Assembly: GCA_947179485.1 (NCBI GenBank)
Contig: OX359246.1
Location: 30,690,001-30,754,000, forward strand
DNA length: 64,000 nt
From: Allacma fusca
Lineage: Eukaryota; Arthropoda; Collembola; Symphypleona; Sminthuridae
Direction of reading: 5' to 3'
Shown piece after piece: positions 54,201-59,449 of the stretch. Below the pieces are notes generated by a model that was not told the origin of the DNA, searched no databases, and saw nothing but the letters and a program-made list of their open reading frames with translations. The stretch's first letter is position 1. Every line of letters starts with the position of its first letter. Both the position numbers and the translations under genes were made by a program.

Positions 54201-57200
54201 TTTTATATATTTGATAGACAAATTATGTGACATGTGAAGGGTCATTTTTTCCACGAGCGCGCGCCTTCTGGCACCCTTTTTACATCTCTGCTGTTTTGGA
54301 AAAATACAGTTTTTTGGTTTCTAGGGCATTTGCTATACTCGGAGTACTTAATTATATTGTTGCATCTATTCGGTCCTAGAAACGTGCGAAGTTTCTTAAT
54401 TTTGTGCACTGTTGAAGTTGAAACTGTCAATTTGCTATTACGGCACTTAGTTAGAAATGCGATATTGGCTTTGGTTCGATTTTGTTTGGGAGGATTTTAT
54501 TTTGCCTTTGTTTTTGGTTTCGCCCTTTTGAATGCATTGCAGCACAATGCCCTTTTAGAACGACATGCATGCGATCGGAGTGACATTTGGTAGATGATTT
54601 GTAACTAATGCGCCTACTGTGTTCCTGCAGGTAAAAGAGAAGAGTATTCGAAGTGTCCCTATGGGACGGGCGAGGTCGACCGATCGAACGACCCCCGATA
54701 GTACATTTAGCGACGATGGCTTCAGTCATTCTCGCTTGCCAAGAAAGTCATCTGCCGCTCCAGGACGTAAGTTGCTATTTAAATATTAACTCGGGAAATG
54801 TAATTACCGAAATTGTATTTATTTGTTACGTGGGATCCAATTATTCCAATTATGCAAACTTGAGAATAAAAAAAATTTACCGATCTTGTTTGTGTGCTAA
54901 TGCATGTGTAATAGGTGGAAGTACCCCTGGAAGTAGACAAGGAAGCAAACCACCAAGCCGAGCTGGGTCTAATGCTTCTTTAGATAGTACAGGTAATTAA
55001 TTACTAGAATATATCATTTTTTAACACTATTGTTTCACAAACTGAAACAGGTTTGATTAAGCTTGAGCTAATTTGTATTAAAATTTGTATTTTTTTACAG
55101 ATAACTACGACAGTCGAATTCCCATCCGTAGGTCTGGAAGTCTCAAACGGGGTACTTCAGGAACAAGGCCATTAGCAACTTCTACTCCGGTCTCTCGTGC
55201 TCCCTTTTCACTGAGCACGAACGTCAATGCAAGCCATTCTACGAGAGGTCGAAGTCCAAGTGCTGCTAGCAGTGAAAGGTACATTCCCGCAAGCATTTTT
55301 CCAGCTCTGTAGATTCGTTTAAAGACATATGATTACTGGGTCTTCAAATTTGCAACTATTCATTTATATTTTTCGTGCATTTGAAGTTACGTGAACGAAT
55401 ATTCGTTTCATTTGGGATTTGATGCCTGTTGGGTGGTTGAGGGTACTTTTTCAGTACAATCATGTAATTGTATACCTCATCCATATTTATTTGTTGTCAT
55501 GTGTAGTTCACACTTGATTTTAAAGAAATTCATATAAATTCATATTTCCATTTGACATTAAGAGGCGATAGCTTTTAAAACTTACCAGTAATAACATTAA
55601 ATTTCCAATTACTATTATTGTAGGCTTAAACATGAAAACAATTCTCCGAAACTTATTTAACTTGAGCTAACATTTTATGAAAACACTACACAGGGCGTTG
55701 TCTTTCACAAGACCGTCGAGTGCCCAAAGCGCAGCTCGTCAGATGCAGCGAACTGGTTCTGCCACAAGTCTTTCATCATTGACTAACTCCGGGTCCAGGT
55801 ATACGCCGGAATATAATACTTCTAATAAAGCTTTCTAATCATTCTGCTTATTTGTTTTTAATCCGTAATTTTCTGATCAGTATTTGAAGTCAAGTCTCTC
55901 ATTAACTATACTTGACTTATTGTTAGTTTACGTAAATGTTTCACGTTACGTTTGTAGAGCGTGAGATCGTCTGATTTCATGTTCTACACTACTTTTTCTC
56001 AATTCTTTTTTCAAAAGGGGCTGTAGTGTTGCTGAGCACTGTTTTTCAGATGCGATTCTGTAATAACTTTATGATTATTACTAACATTTATCGAAACTTG
56101 TTTTAACCAGACCCTCTCGTATTCCTGTATTTGTTGGAGGCGAAATGGTGGATCTCTCTCCTAGGTAACTTTGCTTGGCTTCTATATTTATTCAGATTTA
56201 ATACCTCGTTGGCCAAAAAACTCTAGAAGAGCTTAGTTATATTCTGCTTAAATGTTGATTATTTATATGCAAATATAGTATATATTTTTCTTTCAATCGT
56301 AATTTTTTACGCGGTGATGCCTTTTATAGCCGTCCGAATGGATGGCCTCTCTTCAAATTGTTGTAGCCCCTCATAGTAGAATGTAATTTTTCATATTTCT
56401 TGCACGTTTGCACACTTGTAATTATTTTGTAATTATGTATCTGGTCAGACGTGGTAGTAAAAACTAATTTCAGTTAATAATGGGTAACAATTCTCACTAT
56501 GACATTTAATATAGAGATAATATTTGACAAAATGATTAAACAGATCGCGGACTTCATCTAATAGTAACATTCCGGTGGCAGTATCATCTCACTCACAAAC
56601 AACACCTGGGTAAAATTTTAACTTTGTACTTTTACCACAATAGTCTTAATTGGTGTAATTTTGGTTGACCCGCAATACCAATAGGCACTCTCCCTACCAT
56701 TTTTATCCAGAGGGGGGCAACATTACTTTTCCTTGCTAACTGCAGGTGCCGTTGTAAAATACGGTTAATTATTTACAGACTGGATGCCATATCTGTAATA
56801 ATTCATACAGAATTAAAGGCGAGGGTTAATCGAAGTTCAGATTTCTCATACAATTTCAAATTTAATTTAACGTGACTAACAGTGATTGGATAGTAATGCA
56901 CAAACTCGACGAAGTTTACAAATGTCTGGGTTTTGGTCATAAATTATGTATTTTCCATAGACATGGATTAGACTGCAGTACGCAGGAAACGATATATTTC
57001 CCCTCTGAAGAATTGTGGAAGGATCGGGTGTATATTTCTGATAATTGTAATTAAATGCGTTGGCAAAATAAGTTCCTTATATAATCCGAAGAATTTCTCC
57101 AGTTATTTGAGTATTTAATTTTGCCTCAACTTGCGTTAGTTCTAGTGGATTCGTCAAAGGTAATAATATCTCCGTAGAATCTCTTTTTGAGGTTTACGGA

Positions 57201-57549
57201 GTATTTAAATGTGGCTCTATTCTGAACTTTTAATGAGTATTTTGAATCACCTGCGCGGTTATAATAATTATTCTAGCCCGAATACTCTCCATTTGGCGTA
57301 TGATTATCCAACTGGATGTAGCCCTAATTGTGTCAGCAATTTCATCGTTTGCAACAACAGCAAGAATTTATTGATTCTTATAAATTATTAAATTGATAAT
57401 AATTATTTAATTTCAGCCGTGCGCGAACGCCCTCTGGCTCAAACGTAACATTCGCTCCTGGTGCCTCAGGCGGAACCACGTCCTTTTCTTCCAGATTAGG
57501 GGACAACCTGCGAACACCGGATAGATCAGAATCGCAATCGAAAGAATAA
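2596..57549 (+). CDS. shot: Spectraplakin gene (Short stop / MACF1 / dystonin orthologue), 5' end missing
   Basis: A giant cytolinker that joins actin filaments to microtubules. Reading the exons in order gives the family's diagnostic domain series: end of CH1, CH2, plakin domain with SH3, a plakin-repeat block, a long spectrin-repeat rod, two EF-hands, a GAR/Gas2 domain and a basic Ser-rich tail with SxIP motifs. All introns use GT-AG and all phases match, which is strong support for the model. The first part of CH1 and the usual start codon are not in the window. Several isoforms are predicted from phase logic: a CH2-only start, an optional plakin-repeat unit, mutually exclusive linker exons and skippable tail exons. 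In-window product is about 10,260 residues with the plakin-repeat unit or 5,116 without. Identification is by recognition of family sequences; no database search was possible. Confidence 0.96.
5138..5230. repeat. Imperfect triplet microsatellite (GTG/GTA, then GAA-type)
   Basis: Runs of GGT/GTA/GTT units turn into GAG/GAA units. It yields artificial poly-Val/poly-Glu or poly-Thr/poly-Ser reading frames on the two strands, which are not genes. Confidence 0.9.
6188..6217. repeat. GA dinucleotide microsatellite
   Basis: About fifteen uninterrupted AG units in intron sequence, preceded at 6129-6149 by a short ATT triplet run. Confidence 0.95.
7351..7358 (+). promoter_or_regulatory. Candidate TATA box for the internal promoter
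   Basis: TATAAATA lies about 160 bases upstream of the ATG at 7515 in the position expected for an internal promoter. No clear initiator motif is seen 25-35 bases downstream, and the region is AT-rich, so chance occurrence is possible. Confidence 0.35.
7515..8093 (+). CDS. shot: shot alternative first exon for a CH2-only isoform
   Basis: An open frame of 193 codons starts at ATG 7515 (A at -3; in-frame TGA at 7500-7502 shows this is the true N-terminus) and ends at donor AAG|GTATCA in phase 0. The next exon, the first of CH2, also starts in phase 0, so the two splice in frame and bypass CH1. Drosophila Shot is known to have isoforms with only half of the actin-binding domain from an internal promoter; this fits the same arrangement. 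The product is polar, with basic/Thr-rich stretches such as [18 protein letters not shown] and an acidic DEDEFDD patch; no known domain is recognised. Without splicing the frame would stop at 8115-8117. Confidence 0.82.
8094..9467. other. Intron before CH2
   Basis: AT-rich, many stops, TATG repeats near 9107-9125. Nothing coding recognised. It ends in a T-rich tract and the acceptor GAGTAG. Confidence 0.85.
9468..9631 (+). CDS. shot: shot exon: start of CH2
   Basis: Encodes [19 protein letters not shown] and continues through [16 protein letters not shown], the classic first half of the second calponin-homology domain. Phase 0 to 2. The acceptor is the TAG at 9465-9467, not the nearby TTTCAG, because only this choice avoids a stop and preserves the conserved ISDIVVG. 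Confidence 0.96.
9947..10062 (+). CDS. shot: shot exon: CH2 continued
   Basis: Encodes [20 protein letters not shown] followed by a segment ending RLLDPE, the central helices of CH2. Phase 2 to 1; acceptor TTTACAG, donor GGTACAT. Confidence 0.96.
10303..10406 (+). CDS. shot: shot exon: end of CH2
   Basis: Encodes [20 protein letters not shown] and [15 protein letters not shown], the invariant end of the actin-binding module. Phase 1 to 0; donor GTGAGT. Confidence 0.97.
10567..10782 (+). CDS. shot: shot exon: plakin domain, first spectrin repeat
   Basis: A 72-codon phase 0 to 0 exon encoding helical sequence with the conserved [20 protein letters not shown] segment that opens the plakin domain right after CH2. 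Confidence 0.95.
11009..11388 (+). CDS. shot: shot exon: plakin domain spectrin repeats
   Basis: Encodes long charged helices (around [20 protein letters not shown], then [15 protein letters not shown]) typical of plakin-domain spectrin repeats. Phase 0 to 2. Confidence 0.96.
11510..11714 (+). CDS. shot: shot exon: plakin domain
   Basis: Encodes [20 protein letters not shown] and continues to DWVKNKH. Helical spectrin-repeat sequence aligned with Shot; phase 2 to 0. The acceptor is ACAAG|G, which restores a Met codon across the junction. Confidence 0.95.
11873..12001 (+). CDS. shot: shot exon: plakin domain
   Basis: 43 codons, phase 0 to 0, including [19 protein letters not shown], strongly conserved in spectraplakin plakin domains. 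Donor is AAA|GTTAGT. Confidence 0.95.
12083..12322 (+). CDS. shot: shot exon: plakin domain
   Basis: 80 codons, phase 0 to 0, including [20 protein letters not shown] and [18 protein letters not shown], a hallmark segment of the plakin domain. Confidence 0.95.
12323..12988. other. Intron within the plakin domain
   Basis: AT-rich, no coding segment or repeat structure recognised; ends with TTTTTCTCTAACCTCAG. Confidence 0.9.
12989..13230 (+). CDS. shot: shot exon: plakin domain
   Basis: Encodes [20 protein letters not shown], the conserved HHPASKCIE and [17 protein letters not shown]. Phase 0 to 2. Confidence 0.96.
13358..13586 (+). CDS. shot: shot exon: plakin domain into the SH3
   Basis: Encodes a helical stretch ([20 protein letters not shown]) and then enters the SH3 fold at [14 protein letters not shown]. 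Phase 2 to 0, so the intron splits the SH3 after its first strand. Confidence 0.95.
13706..14159 (+). CDS. shot: shot exon: SH3 and following spectrin repeats
   Basis: Finishes the embedded SH3 (strand pattern [27 protein letters not shown], then LIPPPD) and continues into helices with [20 protein letters not shown] and [20 protein letters not shown]. Plakin SH3 domains usually lack the residues needed for proline-rich ligand binding and pack on neighbouring repeats; this one looks similar. Phase 0 to 1. Confidence 0.96.
14303..14942 (+). CDS. shot: shot exon: plakin domain, distal spectrin repeats
   Basis: About 213 codons of coiled-coil-type sequence with Trp-centred spectrin motifs ([18 protein letters not shown]). 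Phase 1 to 2. Less conserved than the earlier exons but in the expected position. Confidence 0.94.
15141..15294 (+). CDS. shot: shot exon: plakin domain, distal
   Basis: Encodes [19 protein letters not shown] and [13 protein letters not shown]. Phase 2 to 0, GTAATT donor. Fits the distal end of the plakin domain. Confidence 0.88.
15501..15584 (+). CDS. shot: shot exon: plakin domain, distal (28 codons)
   Basis: Encodes [20 protein letters not shown] followed by ARLAKEAK; phase 0 to 0 with TTCCAG acceptor and GTATGT donor. Corresponds to the Shot segment that reads through to the residues before the plakin-repeat or rod branch point. Confidence 0.92.
15585..16797. other. Intron
   Basis: AT-rich with no recognised exon, repeat array or RNA gene. 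Confidence 0.88.
16798..17019 (+). CDS. shot: shot exon: last common exon of the plakin domain
   Basis: 74 codons, phase 0 to 0, encoding [19 protein letters not shown] and further helix ending QEDPSFQ. Its phase 0 end can join either the 77-base exon at 17132 (plakin-repeat isoform) or directly the rod exon at 35585, giving the two major body forms. Confidence 0.94.
17132..17208 (+). CDS. shot: shot exon: lead-in to the plakin-repeat exon
   Basis: Encodes [20 protein letters not shown] and SSSPLR, a flexible linker. Phase 0 to 2. If this exon were joined straight to the rod exon at 35585, the frame would shift and meet a stop within about 15 codons, so it is usable only together with the giant exon. 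Confidence 0.9.
17442..32793 (+). CDS. shot: shot giant exon: plakin-repeat region
   Basis: A single open exon of 15,352 bases (about 5,117 codons), phase 2 to 0, ending at AGG|GTAAGA. It encodes many plakin (plectin-type) repeats of the form DPxTGxxLTLxEAIxxGLI, grouped in an N-terminal, a middle and a C-terminal cluster. Between them lie acidic Ser/Thr/Pro/Glu-rich spacers with recent tandem repeats and Ala-rich hydrophobic stretches. Plakin repeats in other family members bind intermediate filaments or target junctions; in Drosophila a Shot isoform with these repeats locates to adherens junctions. The frame runs on to a stop at 33124-33126, but sequence after 32793 turns AT-rich, loses the repeat pattern and is best read as intron. 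Antisense and shifted frames inside it are shadows. Confidence 0.95.
17700..19680 (+). other. Plakin repeats, N-terminal cluster
   Basis: Successive modules such as [40 protein letters not shown] and [19 protein letters not shown], about 38 residues apart where intact. Each pairs a DPxTG turn with a short amphipathic helix, as in plectin repeats; some units have lost the DPxTG. A Ser/Val-rich insert interrupts the cluster at about 18060-18240. Confidence 0.9.
21298..22990 (+). repeat. Coding tandem repeat A with higher-order structure
   Basis: Repeats of about 22-24 residues with consensus [20 protein letters not shown], organised into larger blocks. Each block opens with a [13 protein letters not shown] segment (near 21301, 21780, 22318 and 22862) followed by ISSEGVE. 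Nearly identical neighbouring units at 22390-22530 point to recent unequal exchange. All copies stay in frame. Confidence 0.92.
23770..23902 (+). other. Ala-rich hydrophobic segment 1 in the plakin-repeat exon
   Basis: A plakin-type helix (SFLQALKYG) runs into [19 protein letters not shown] and then a basic stretch (KSRMKKD). It is the only strongly apolar part of a long acidic region. A matching segment lies at 29431-29570. Confidence 0.85.
24562..25059 (+). repeat. Tandem duplication of 249 bases (83 codons)
   Basis: Two adjacent in-frame copies (starting at 24562 and 24811) share [19 protein letters not shown] and [20 protein letters not shown]. High identity suggests a recent duplication. 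Confidence 0.9.
25420..26340 (+). repeat. Coding tandem repeat B (12-residue unit)
   Basis: Units of 36 bases encoding variants of [12 protein letters not shown]; the block at 26086-26270 is almost homogeneous, the flanks are diverged and contain longer units with SAQTKDEKV. Proline at regular spacing and acidic charge imply an extended, disordered spacer. Confidence 0.92.
27190..28860 (+). other. Plakin repeats, middle cluster
   Basis: Modules including [39 protein letters not shown] and [19 protein letters not shown]. An insert rich in Thr/Val/Ile ([15 protein letters not shown]) lies near 28105-28150. Confidence 0.88.
29431..29570 (+). other. Ala-rich hydrophobic segment 2 in the plakin-repeat exon
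   Basis: [20 protein letters not shown] continues as [20 protein letters not shown] and ends in RREKG. The organisation (plakin-type helix, AAAP-containing apolar run, basic end) repeats that of 23770-23902. Confidence 0.85.
30090..32793 (+). other. Plakin repeats, C-terminal cluster
   Basis: The longest and most regular array, with units such as [39 protein letters not shown] and [19 protein letters not shown]. It runs directly to the exon end, so the splice to the rod begins right after the last module. Confidence 0.92.
32794..35584. other. Intron between the plakin-repeat exon and the rod
   Basis: AT-rich; the first 333 bases happen to stay open in the upstream frame. A short TTG repeat lies at about 35235-35257. 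No exon recognised. Confidence 0.85.
35585..35731 (+). CDS. shot: shot exon: first rod exon
   Basis: 49 codons, phase 0 to 0: [20 protein letters not shown] then LQDIERRL. Conserved start of the spectrin-repeat rod; accepts splices from 17019 or 32793. Confidence 0.94.
36087..37087 (+). CDS. shot: shot exon: rod spectrin repeats
   Basis: About 333 codons, three spectrin repeats by length, starting [20 protein letters not shown]. Heptad-rich helices with Trp markers such as [13 protein letters not shown] and [13 protein letters not shown]. Phase 0 to 2. Confidence 0.96.
37311..37800 (+). CDS. shot: shot exon: rod spectrin repeats
   Basis: 163 full codons, phase 2 to 0, beginning [17 protein letters not shown]. 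Contains the [15 protein letters not shown] helix typical of the rod. Confidence 0.96.
37923..41582 (+). CDS. shot: shot exon: long rod exon with a Ser/Pro-rich insert
   Basis: 1,220 codons, phase 0 to 0, roughly ten to eleven spectrin repeats by length. Begins [19 protein letters not shown]. Near residues 95-160 of the exon the helical pattern is broken by a disordered Ser/Pro/Arg-rich linker (see the 38209-38405 entry). Several helices carry the LNxWLxxxE type spectrin signature, for example [14 protein letters not shown] and [10 protein letters not shown]. Confidence 0.97.
38209..38405 (+). other. Disordered Ser/Pro/Arg-rich linker inside the rod
   Basis: Encodes runs such as [20 protein letters not shown] and [10 protein letters not shown], then [15 protein letters not shown]. 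Many SP/TP sites beside basic residues suggest proline-directed phosphorylation. It separates two blocks of spectrin repeats and is probably a hinge. Confidence 0.9.
41695..42021 (+). CDS. shot: shot exon: rod spectrin repeat
   Basis: 109 codons, one spectrin-repeat length, phase 0 to 0, opening [20 protein letters not shown]. Phase and length would allow a whole repeat to be skipped. Confidence 0.96.
42022..42364. other. Intron within the rod
   Basis: AT-rich, no coding segment seen; ends with TTCTCGACAG. Confidence 0.93.
42365..42871 (+). CDS. shot: shot exon: rod spectrin repeats
   Basis: 169 codons, phase 0 to 0, starting [20 protein letters not shown] and containing [17 protein letters not shown]. 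Confidence 0.96.
42968..44317 (+). CDS. shot: shot exon: rod spectrin repeats
   Basis: 450 codons, about four spectrin repeats, phase 0 to 0. Starts [20 protein letters not shown]; includes [15 protein letters not shown]. Confidence 0.97.
44414..44568 (+). CDS. shot: shot exon: rod spectrin repeat
   Basis: Encodes [20 protein letters not shown] and [12 protein letters not shown]. Phase 0 to 2. The donor AG|GTCCGT is weak, but it is the only position that keeps the [13 protein letters not shown] continuity known from Shot. Confidence 0.93.
44569..45440. other. Intron within the rod
   Basis: AT-rich, no exon recognised. A minus-strand open frame at 44715-44915 has no recognisable features and is taken as chance. 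Confidence 0.88.
45441..46044 (+). CDS. shot: shot exon: rod spectrin repeats
   Basis: 201 full codons, phase 2 to 0. Encodes [39 protein letters not shown] and [20 protein letters not shown], among the most conserved rod segments. Confidence 0.97.
46136..47119 (+). CDS. shot: shot exon: rod spectrin repeats
   Basis: 328 codons, about three repeats, phase 0 to 0. Starts [20 protein letters not shown]; includes [12 protein letters not shown] and [15 protein letters not shown]. Confidence 0.97.
47232..47560 (+). CDS. shot: shot exon: rod spectrin repeat
   Basis: Starts [20 protein letters not shown]; ends LLEEQEK with donor AA|GTCAGT, phase 0 to 2. The donor is fixed by the following exon, which restores Lys-Phe-Met-Arg across the junction. 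Confidence 0.94.
47656..47977 (+). CDS. shot: shot exon: last full rod spectrin repeat
   Basis: Phase 2 to 0. Encodes [20 protein letters not shown] and [20 protein letters not shown], highly conserved in Shot and MACF1 just before the EF-hand region. Confidence 0.97.
48117..48250 (+). CDS. shot: shot exon: end of rod and linker to EF-hands
   Basis: Encodes [20 protein letters not shown] and then a basic linker with [13 protein letters not shown]. Phase 0 to 2. Confidence 0.95.
48369..48422 (+). CDS. shot: shot small cassette exon (18 codons)
   Basis: Encodes [18 protein letters not shown] across its junctions. Phase 2 to 2 and a multiple of three, so it can be skipped without a frame change. 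Flanked by ACCTTTAG and GTTCGA. Polar linker sequence, probably disordered. Confidence 0.82.
48423..49115. other. Intron in the linker region
   Basis: AT-rich, T-rich tracts; no coding pattern. Confidence 0.88.
49116..49181 (+). CDS. shot: shot small cassette exon (22 codons)
   Basis: Encodes [20 protein letters not shown] plus a junction Gly-Arg. Closely matches a linker known in Shot (PGRExTPDxFxHxGPRF). Phase 2 to 2, so optional without a frame change. Confidence 0.9.
49182..49905. other. Intron in the linker region
   Basis: AT-rich, no exon recognised. Confidence 0.88.
49906..50077 (+). CDS. shot: shot exon: helix before the EF-hands
   Basis: Encodes [20 protein letters not shown] and [18 protein letters not shown], a near-invariant segment of spectraplakins. 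Phase 2 to 0. Confidence 0.97.
50166..50283 (+). CDS. shot: shot exon: EF-hand 1
   Basis: Encodes [19 protein letters not shown] and the canonical 12-residue calcium loop [12 protein letters not shown] (ligands D1, N3, N5, E12; Gly at 6, Ile at 8). Phase 0 to 1. Confidence 0.97.
50402..50628 (+). CDS. shot: shot exon: EF-hand 2 (degenerate) and start of GAR domain
   Basis: Encodes [20 protein letters not shown], then [18 protein letters not shown], and enters the GAR (Gas2) domain at [20 protein letters not shown]. The second EF loop is one residue short compared with the family and has His where the central Gly should be, so it probably does not bind calcium normally. Phase 1 to 0. Confidence 0.96.
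50820..50937 (+). CDS. shot: shot exon: GAR (Gas2) microtubule-binding domain
   Basis: Encodes [20 protein letters not shown] and [19 protein letters not shown], the invariant core of the Gas2-related domain that stabilises microtubules. Phase 0 to 1, with donor AGAG|GTACGT. Confidence 0.98.
50938..52572. other. Intron after GAR, containing a candidate cassette exon
   Basis: AT-rich except for a short GC-richer patch at 51829-51921 that has exon properties. Otherwise no coding pattern. Confidence 0.8.
51829..51921 (+). CDS. shot: Candidate optional cassette exon after GAR (31 codons)
   Basis: Open, phase 1 to 1, 93 bases, preceded by AACAAAG and followed by a strong donor (CCT|GTAAGA). If included it adds Cys-rich sequence ([20 protein letters not shown]) between DPCR and the following linker without changing frame. 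Vertebrate MACF1 also has optional sequence at this point. The acceptor lacks a clear polypyrimidine tract, and no homology is recognised, so this is tentative. Confidence 0.38.
52573..52736 (+). CDS. shot: shot linker exon version A ([11 protein letters not shown] type)
   Basis: Encodes [20 protein letters not shown] then SMTAFKSK and a Ser-rich end with PAAGPITK. Phase 1 to 0. The GRTNxELRExFIL motif follows the GAR domain in many spectraplakins and belongs to the microtubule-binding C-terminus. Confidence 0.95.
53318..53336. repeat. TTG triplet microsatellite
   Basis: A short TTG run directly upstream of the exon at 53358; it may add to the pyrimidine/T content of the acceptor region. Confidence 0.85.
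53358..53533 (+). CDS. shot: shot linker exon version B ([15 protein letters not shown] type)
   Basis: Encodes [19 protein letters not shown] then a Ser/Cys/Thr-rich stretch ending WRPVYQW. It has the same entry and exit phases (1 to 0) as the exon at 52573-52736, so only one of the two can be used. Drosophila Shot has a comparable AEEHLAELMPIFENL alternative, as I recall it, which supports a real exon. Donor TGG|GTAAAC. Confidence 0.78.
53534..54630. other. Intron in the tail region
   Basis: AT-rich with a few GC-richer patches, including an open frame at 54234-54593 that cannot be spliced in phase. No supported exon. Confidence 0.8.
54631..54766 (+). CDS. shot: shot tail exon
   Basis: Encodes [20 protein letters not shown] and then [19 protein letters not shown]. 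The VxExSxRSVPM motif is conserved in arthropod Shot tails. Phase 0 to 1; basic and Ser-rich, consistent with microtubule-lattice binding. Confidence 0.95.
54915..54992 (+). CDS. shot: shot tail exon with Gly-Ser-Arg repeats
   Basis: Encodes [20 protein letters not shown] then ASLDST. GSR/PSR repeats are characteristic of the spectraplakin microtubule-binding tail. Phase 1 to 1, 78 bases, skippable. Confidence 0.95.
55101..55278 (+). CDS. shot: shot tail exon with SxIP motif 1
   Basis: Starts [24 protein letters not shown] (55112-55123) in a basic Ser-rich context is a canonical EB1-binding SxIP motif for microtubule plus-end tracking. Phase 1 to 2. Confidence 0.94.
55279..55693. other. Intron in the tail region
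   Basis: AT-rich, no exon recognised. Read-through from the previous exon would stop at 55310-55312. Confidence 0.9.
55694..55798 (+). CDS. shot: shot tail cassette exon (35 codons)
   Basis: Encodes [20 protein letters not shown] then [14 protein letters not shown]. Phase 2 to 2 and a multiple of three, so optional. Basic and Ser-rich. Confidence 0.92.
55799..56110. other. Intron in the tail region
   Basis: AT-rich, no exon recognised; ends TTTTAACCAG. Confidence 0.9.
56111..56164 (+). CDS. shot: shot tail cassette exon with SxIP motif 2
   Basis: Encodes [18 protein letters not shown] after the junction Arg. SRIP at 56115-56126. Phase 2 to 2, 54 bases, optional. Confidence 0.9.
   Translation, partial: TLSYSCICWRRNGGSLS
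56165..56543. other. Intron in the tail region
   Basis: AT-rich, no exon recognised. Confidence 0.9.
56544..56609 (+). CDS. shot: shot tail cassette exon with SxIP motif 3
   Basis: Encodes [20 protein letters not shown] then TPG. SNIP at 56563-56574 is a third SxIP-type motif. Phase 2 to 2, 66 bases, optional. Confidence 0.88.
56610..57416. other. Last intron
   Basis: AT-rich. A possible 20-base micro-exon near 57142-57161 is discussed among the rejected items. No supported exon. Confidence 0.85.
57417..57549 (+). CDS. shot: shot last coding exon and stop
   Basis: Encodes [20 protein letters not shown] then [23 protein letters not shown] and TAA. Accepts phase 2 from any of the upstream phase-2 tail exons. 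The polar, basic-to-acidic end fits Shot tails; the end of the reading frame coincides with an AATAAA hexamer. Confidence 0.92.
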
Positions 57550-57550
57550 A
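57545..57550 (+). terminator. AATAAA hexamer overlapping the shot stop codon
   Basis: AATAAA spans the TAA stop. If used it would leave a 3' UTR of only about 15-30 bases; later hexamers at 58350 and 58581 look more likely for a normal 3' UTR. Confidence 0.35.
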
Positions 57551-58349
57551 AGCACATCCCATAAGTTGCAGTATTAACCATCAATTTTTAATCTAAATTG
57601 CTATATTTACACAAGGTGGTATTTTGTATGCAGAGACGCGTGAAAGAGTTGTAACTACTAAACGGTGCTGTATTGAAAATGTGGTCGTGCTCACGCGGCA
57701 CAATCACGATGAAAGTGTACTTTCAAATAGGTATGTAGTTTAACTTCTTGATTCAATTTGAGATAGTTATGAACATAACTGCCTCATGTAACTTTTAGAG
57801 TTGTATGAGATGTTTTGTATTACCTGTAGTTTGTCTAGATTCTTGCGTGGTATTTTTAGTAGTTCTTAAAAATCTATTCTGTCTCTGAAAATTGTTTCTT
57901 ATTTTCTTATAGCCGTAGTGAATCATTGTTGCATTTTGTTAATAATTATTTACTTTGTTTAATTGACGTTTTATCATCTTTAGAGTTTCTAAATTACTTT
58001 TAATAAATTGCAGCATTAATCGTTTCAGAGTATTGGAAACATTTTAATTAGGAATATAGGTACGGTAGAGCTTGTATATACATTAGTAACCACTATTCCA
58101 AAGTTCACATTTATTTAATTAACACAAATGATTTCACAGTGTGGTAGGGATACCAGGAGAAACATATAAGATTACATATAATTATTGTGCTACTAAAAGT
58201 TTTATCTAATTTTTGTAATATCTACTTTTTCCTATCAAATAAGTAATTATATAATATAATATCTAATGATTAAACACATCCAGCTTCCAGCATTTTAAAT
58301 AATCAAGTATTCATTTGTGTTGTGTGCGCAACCATTGCGATTTTTGACG

Positions 58350-58355
58350 AATAAA
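58350..58355 (+). terminator. Candidate shot polyadenylation signal
   Basis: AATAAA about 800 bases after the stop, followed within 20 bases by a GT-containing stretch (GACGTGTGCAC). A second AATAAA lies at 58581-58586. Confidence 0.4.
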
Positions 58356-59449
58356 GAAAGGACGTGTGCACAAGAGCAGGTTGTCAAAACTAAACATAAT
58401 GTAATCATTCGATTTGTGCCATGAGTTATGACTGAGGTTGTGCTTTCAAGCTTTATATTGGTTGCCATCATTTGTGACCATGCTGCTGGCTGAGATAAAC
58501 TAACTCCGATGATTCTGGCTTTCGTACGAGTGTTGTTTAGCGGAAAAAAATATCTATTAATTACTTATAAAAAATACTTAAATAAACTGACAAAATGTCA
58601 TCTAGTTGCATTTTCTTGCGGCATCTACATCCTGAATTTACATACACAGTAAATATATGAACTGCCTTATTGGTTTAGCATTAAGTAGGAAAATGCATTT
58701 ACTGAAGAAAAAACTAAATGCGATTGAAGACATTAATAACGCTATAACATTTTGAACAGTAGCCTGTAAGATCTAATGCTTAGCGTCTGCTTTATGAACG
58801 AGTTTTATCTAATGAGCAGAATTGTATTATGTATTTACACGAATTATTTAAAATCTAACACGTTACTTATTACCATGTACATAATTTGGAAGAAAACGAG
58901 CAATACTTTGTAAGTGTAGTCATAAGTACTTTTGAATAGTCGCTTGTAGCAGTTTTGATAGTGAGTGAATTTTTTGCTAATAAATATTGCTTAACAGTTT
59001 CCAGTATCCATAAACTATGCTATTTGTCTATGCATTATTTGTATTTTATTGATTCACAAAGCAGTTTCTGTTTTTTAAATGAATCAGTAATTACAACATT
59101 ATTATTCTGTTAAGAAACTACTACTCCATTTGACGTCTTTGATAATGCTTATATACATAACCCGTCCATATTTTCTTAGGAACAAATTCAACAAATAACA
59201 AAATTGGGTGACGCGTCTTGTTTCAGAATCCATTGGGACAGGCATCTCGACTCAGAATCCTCAACTTTGGACAAATCTGGACCTCATCACTGCTTGTTAT
59301 ATCTAAAAATGTAACATATACATTTACGATGGATAACTGCTTGTCCATCCTGTATCAGTACACGTCCAGGGTTTCGACCCCTCTAATAGATTATTTTTAT
59401 TATTATGCAACCTACTCGTAAAGTATTAACAATTTGATTTTACAAATTC

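Noticed and set aside
54234..54593. Open frame of 119 codons before the tail exon
   Set aside because: A possible sub-exon at 54543-54589 has good AG and GT borders but its length and phase do not fit any neighbour; peptide is hydrophobic and unlike the tail.
57142..57161. Possible 20-base micro-exon (SSGFVK) in the last intron
   Set aside because: Acceptor and donor look fair, but inclusion shifts the last exon into a frame that stops after about ten codons. An alternative C-terminus is conceivable but there is no evidence.
59360..59390. GGGTTTCGACCCC string resembling a tRNA T-arm
   Set aside because: No acceptor, D or anticodon stem can be built upstream; it is a local palindrome.
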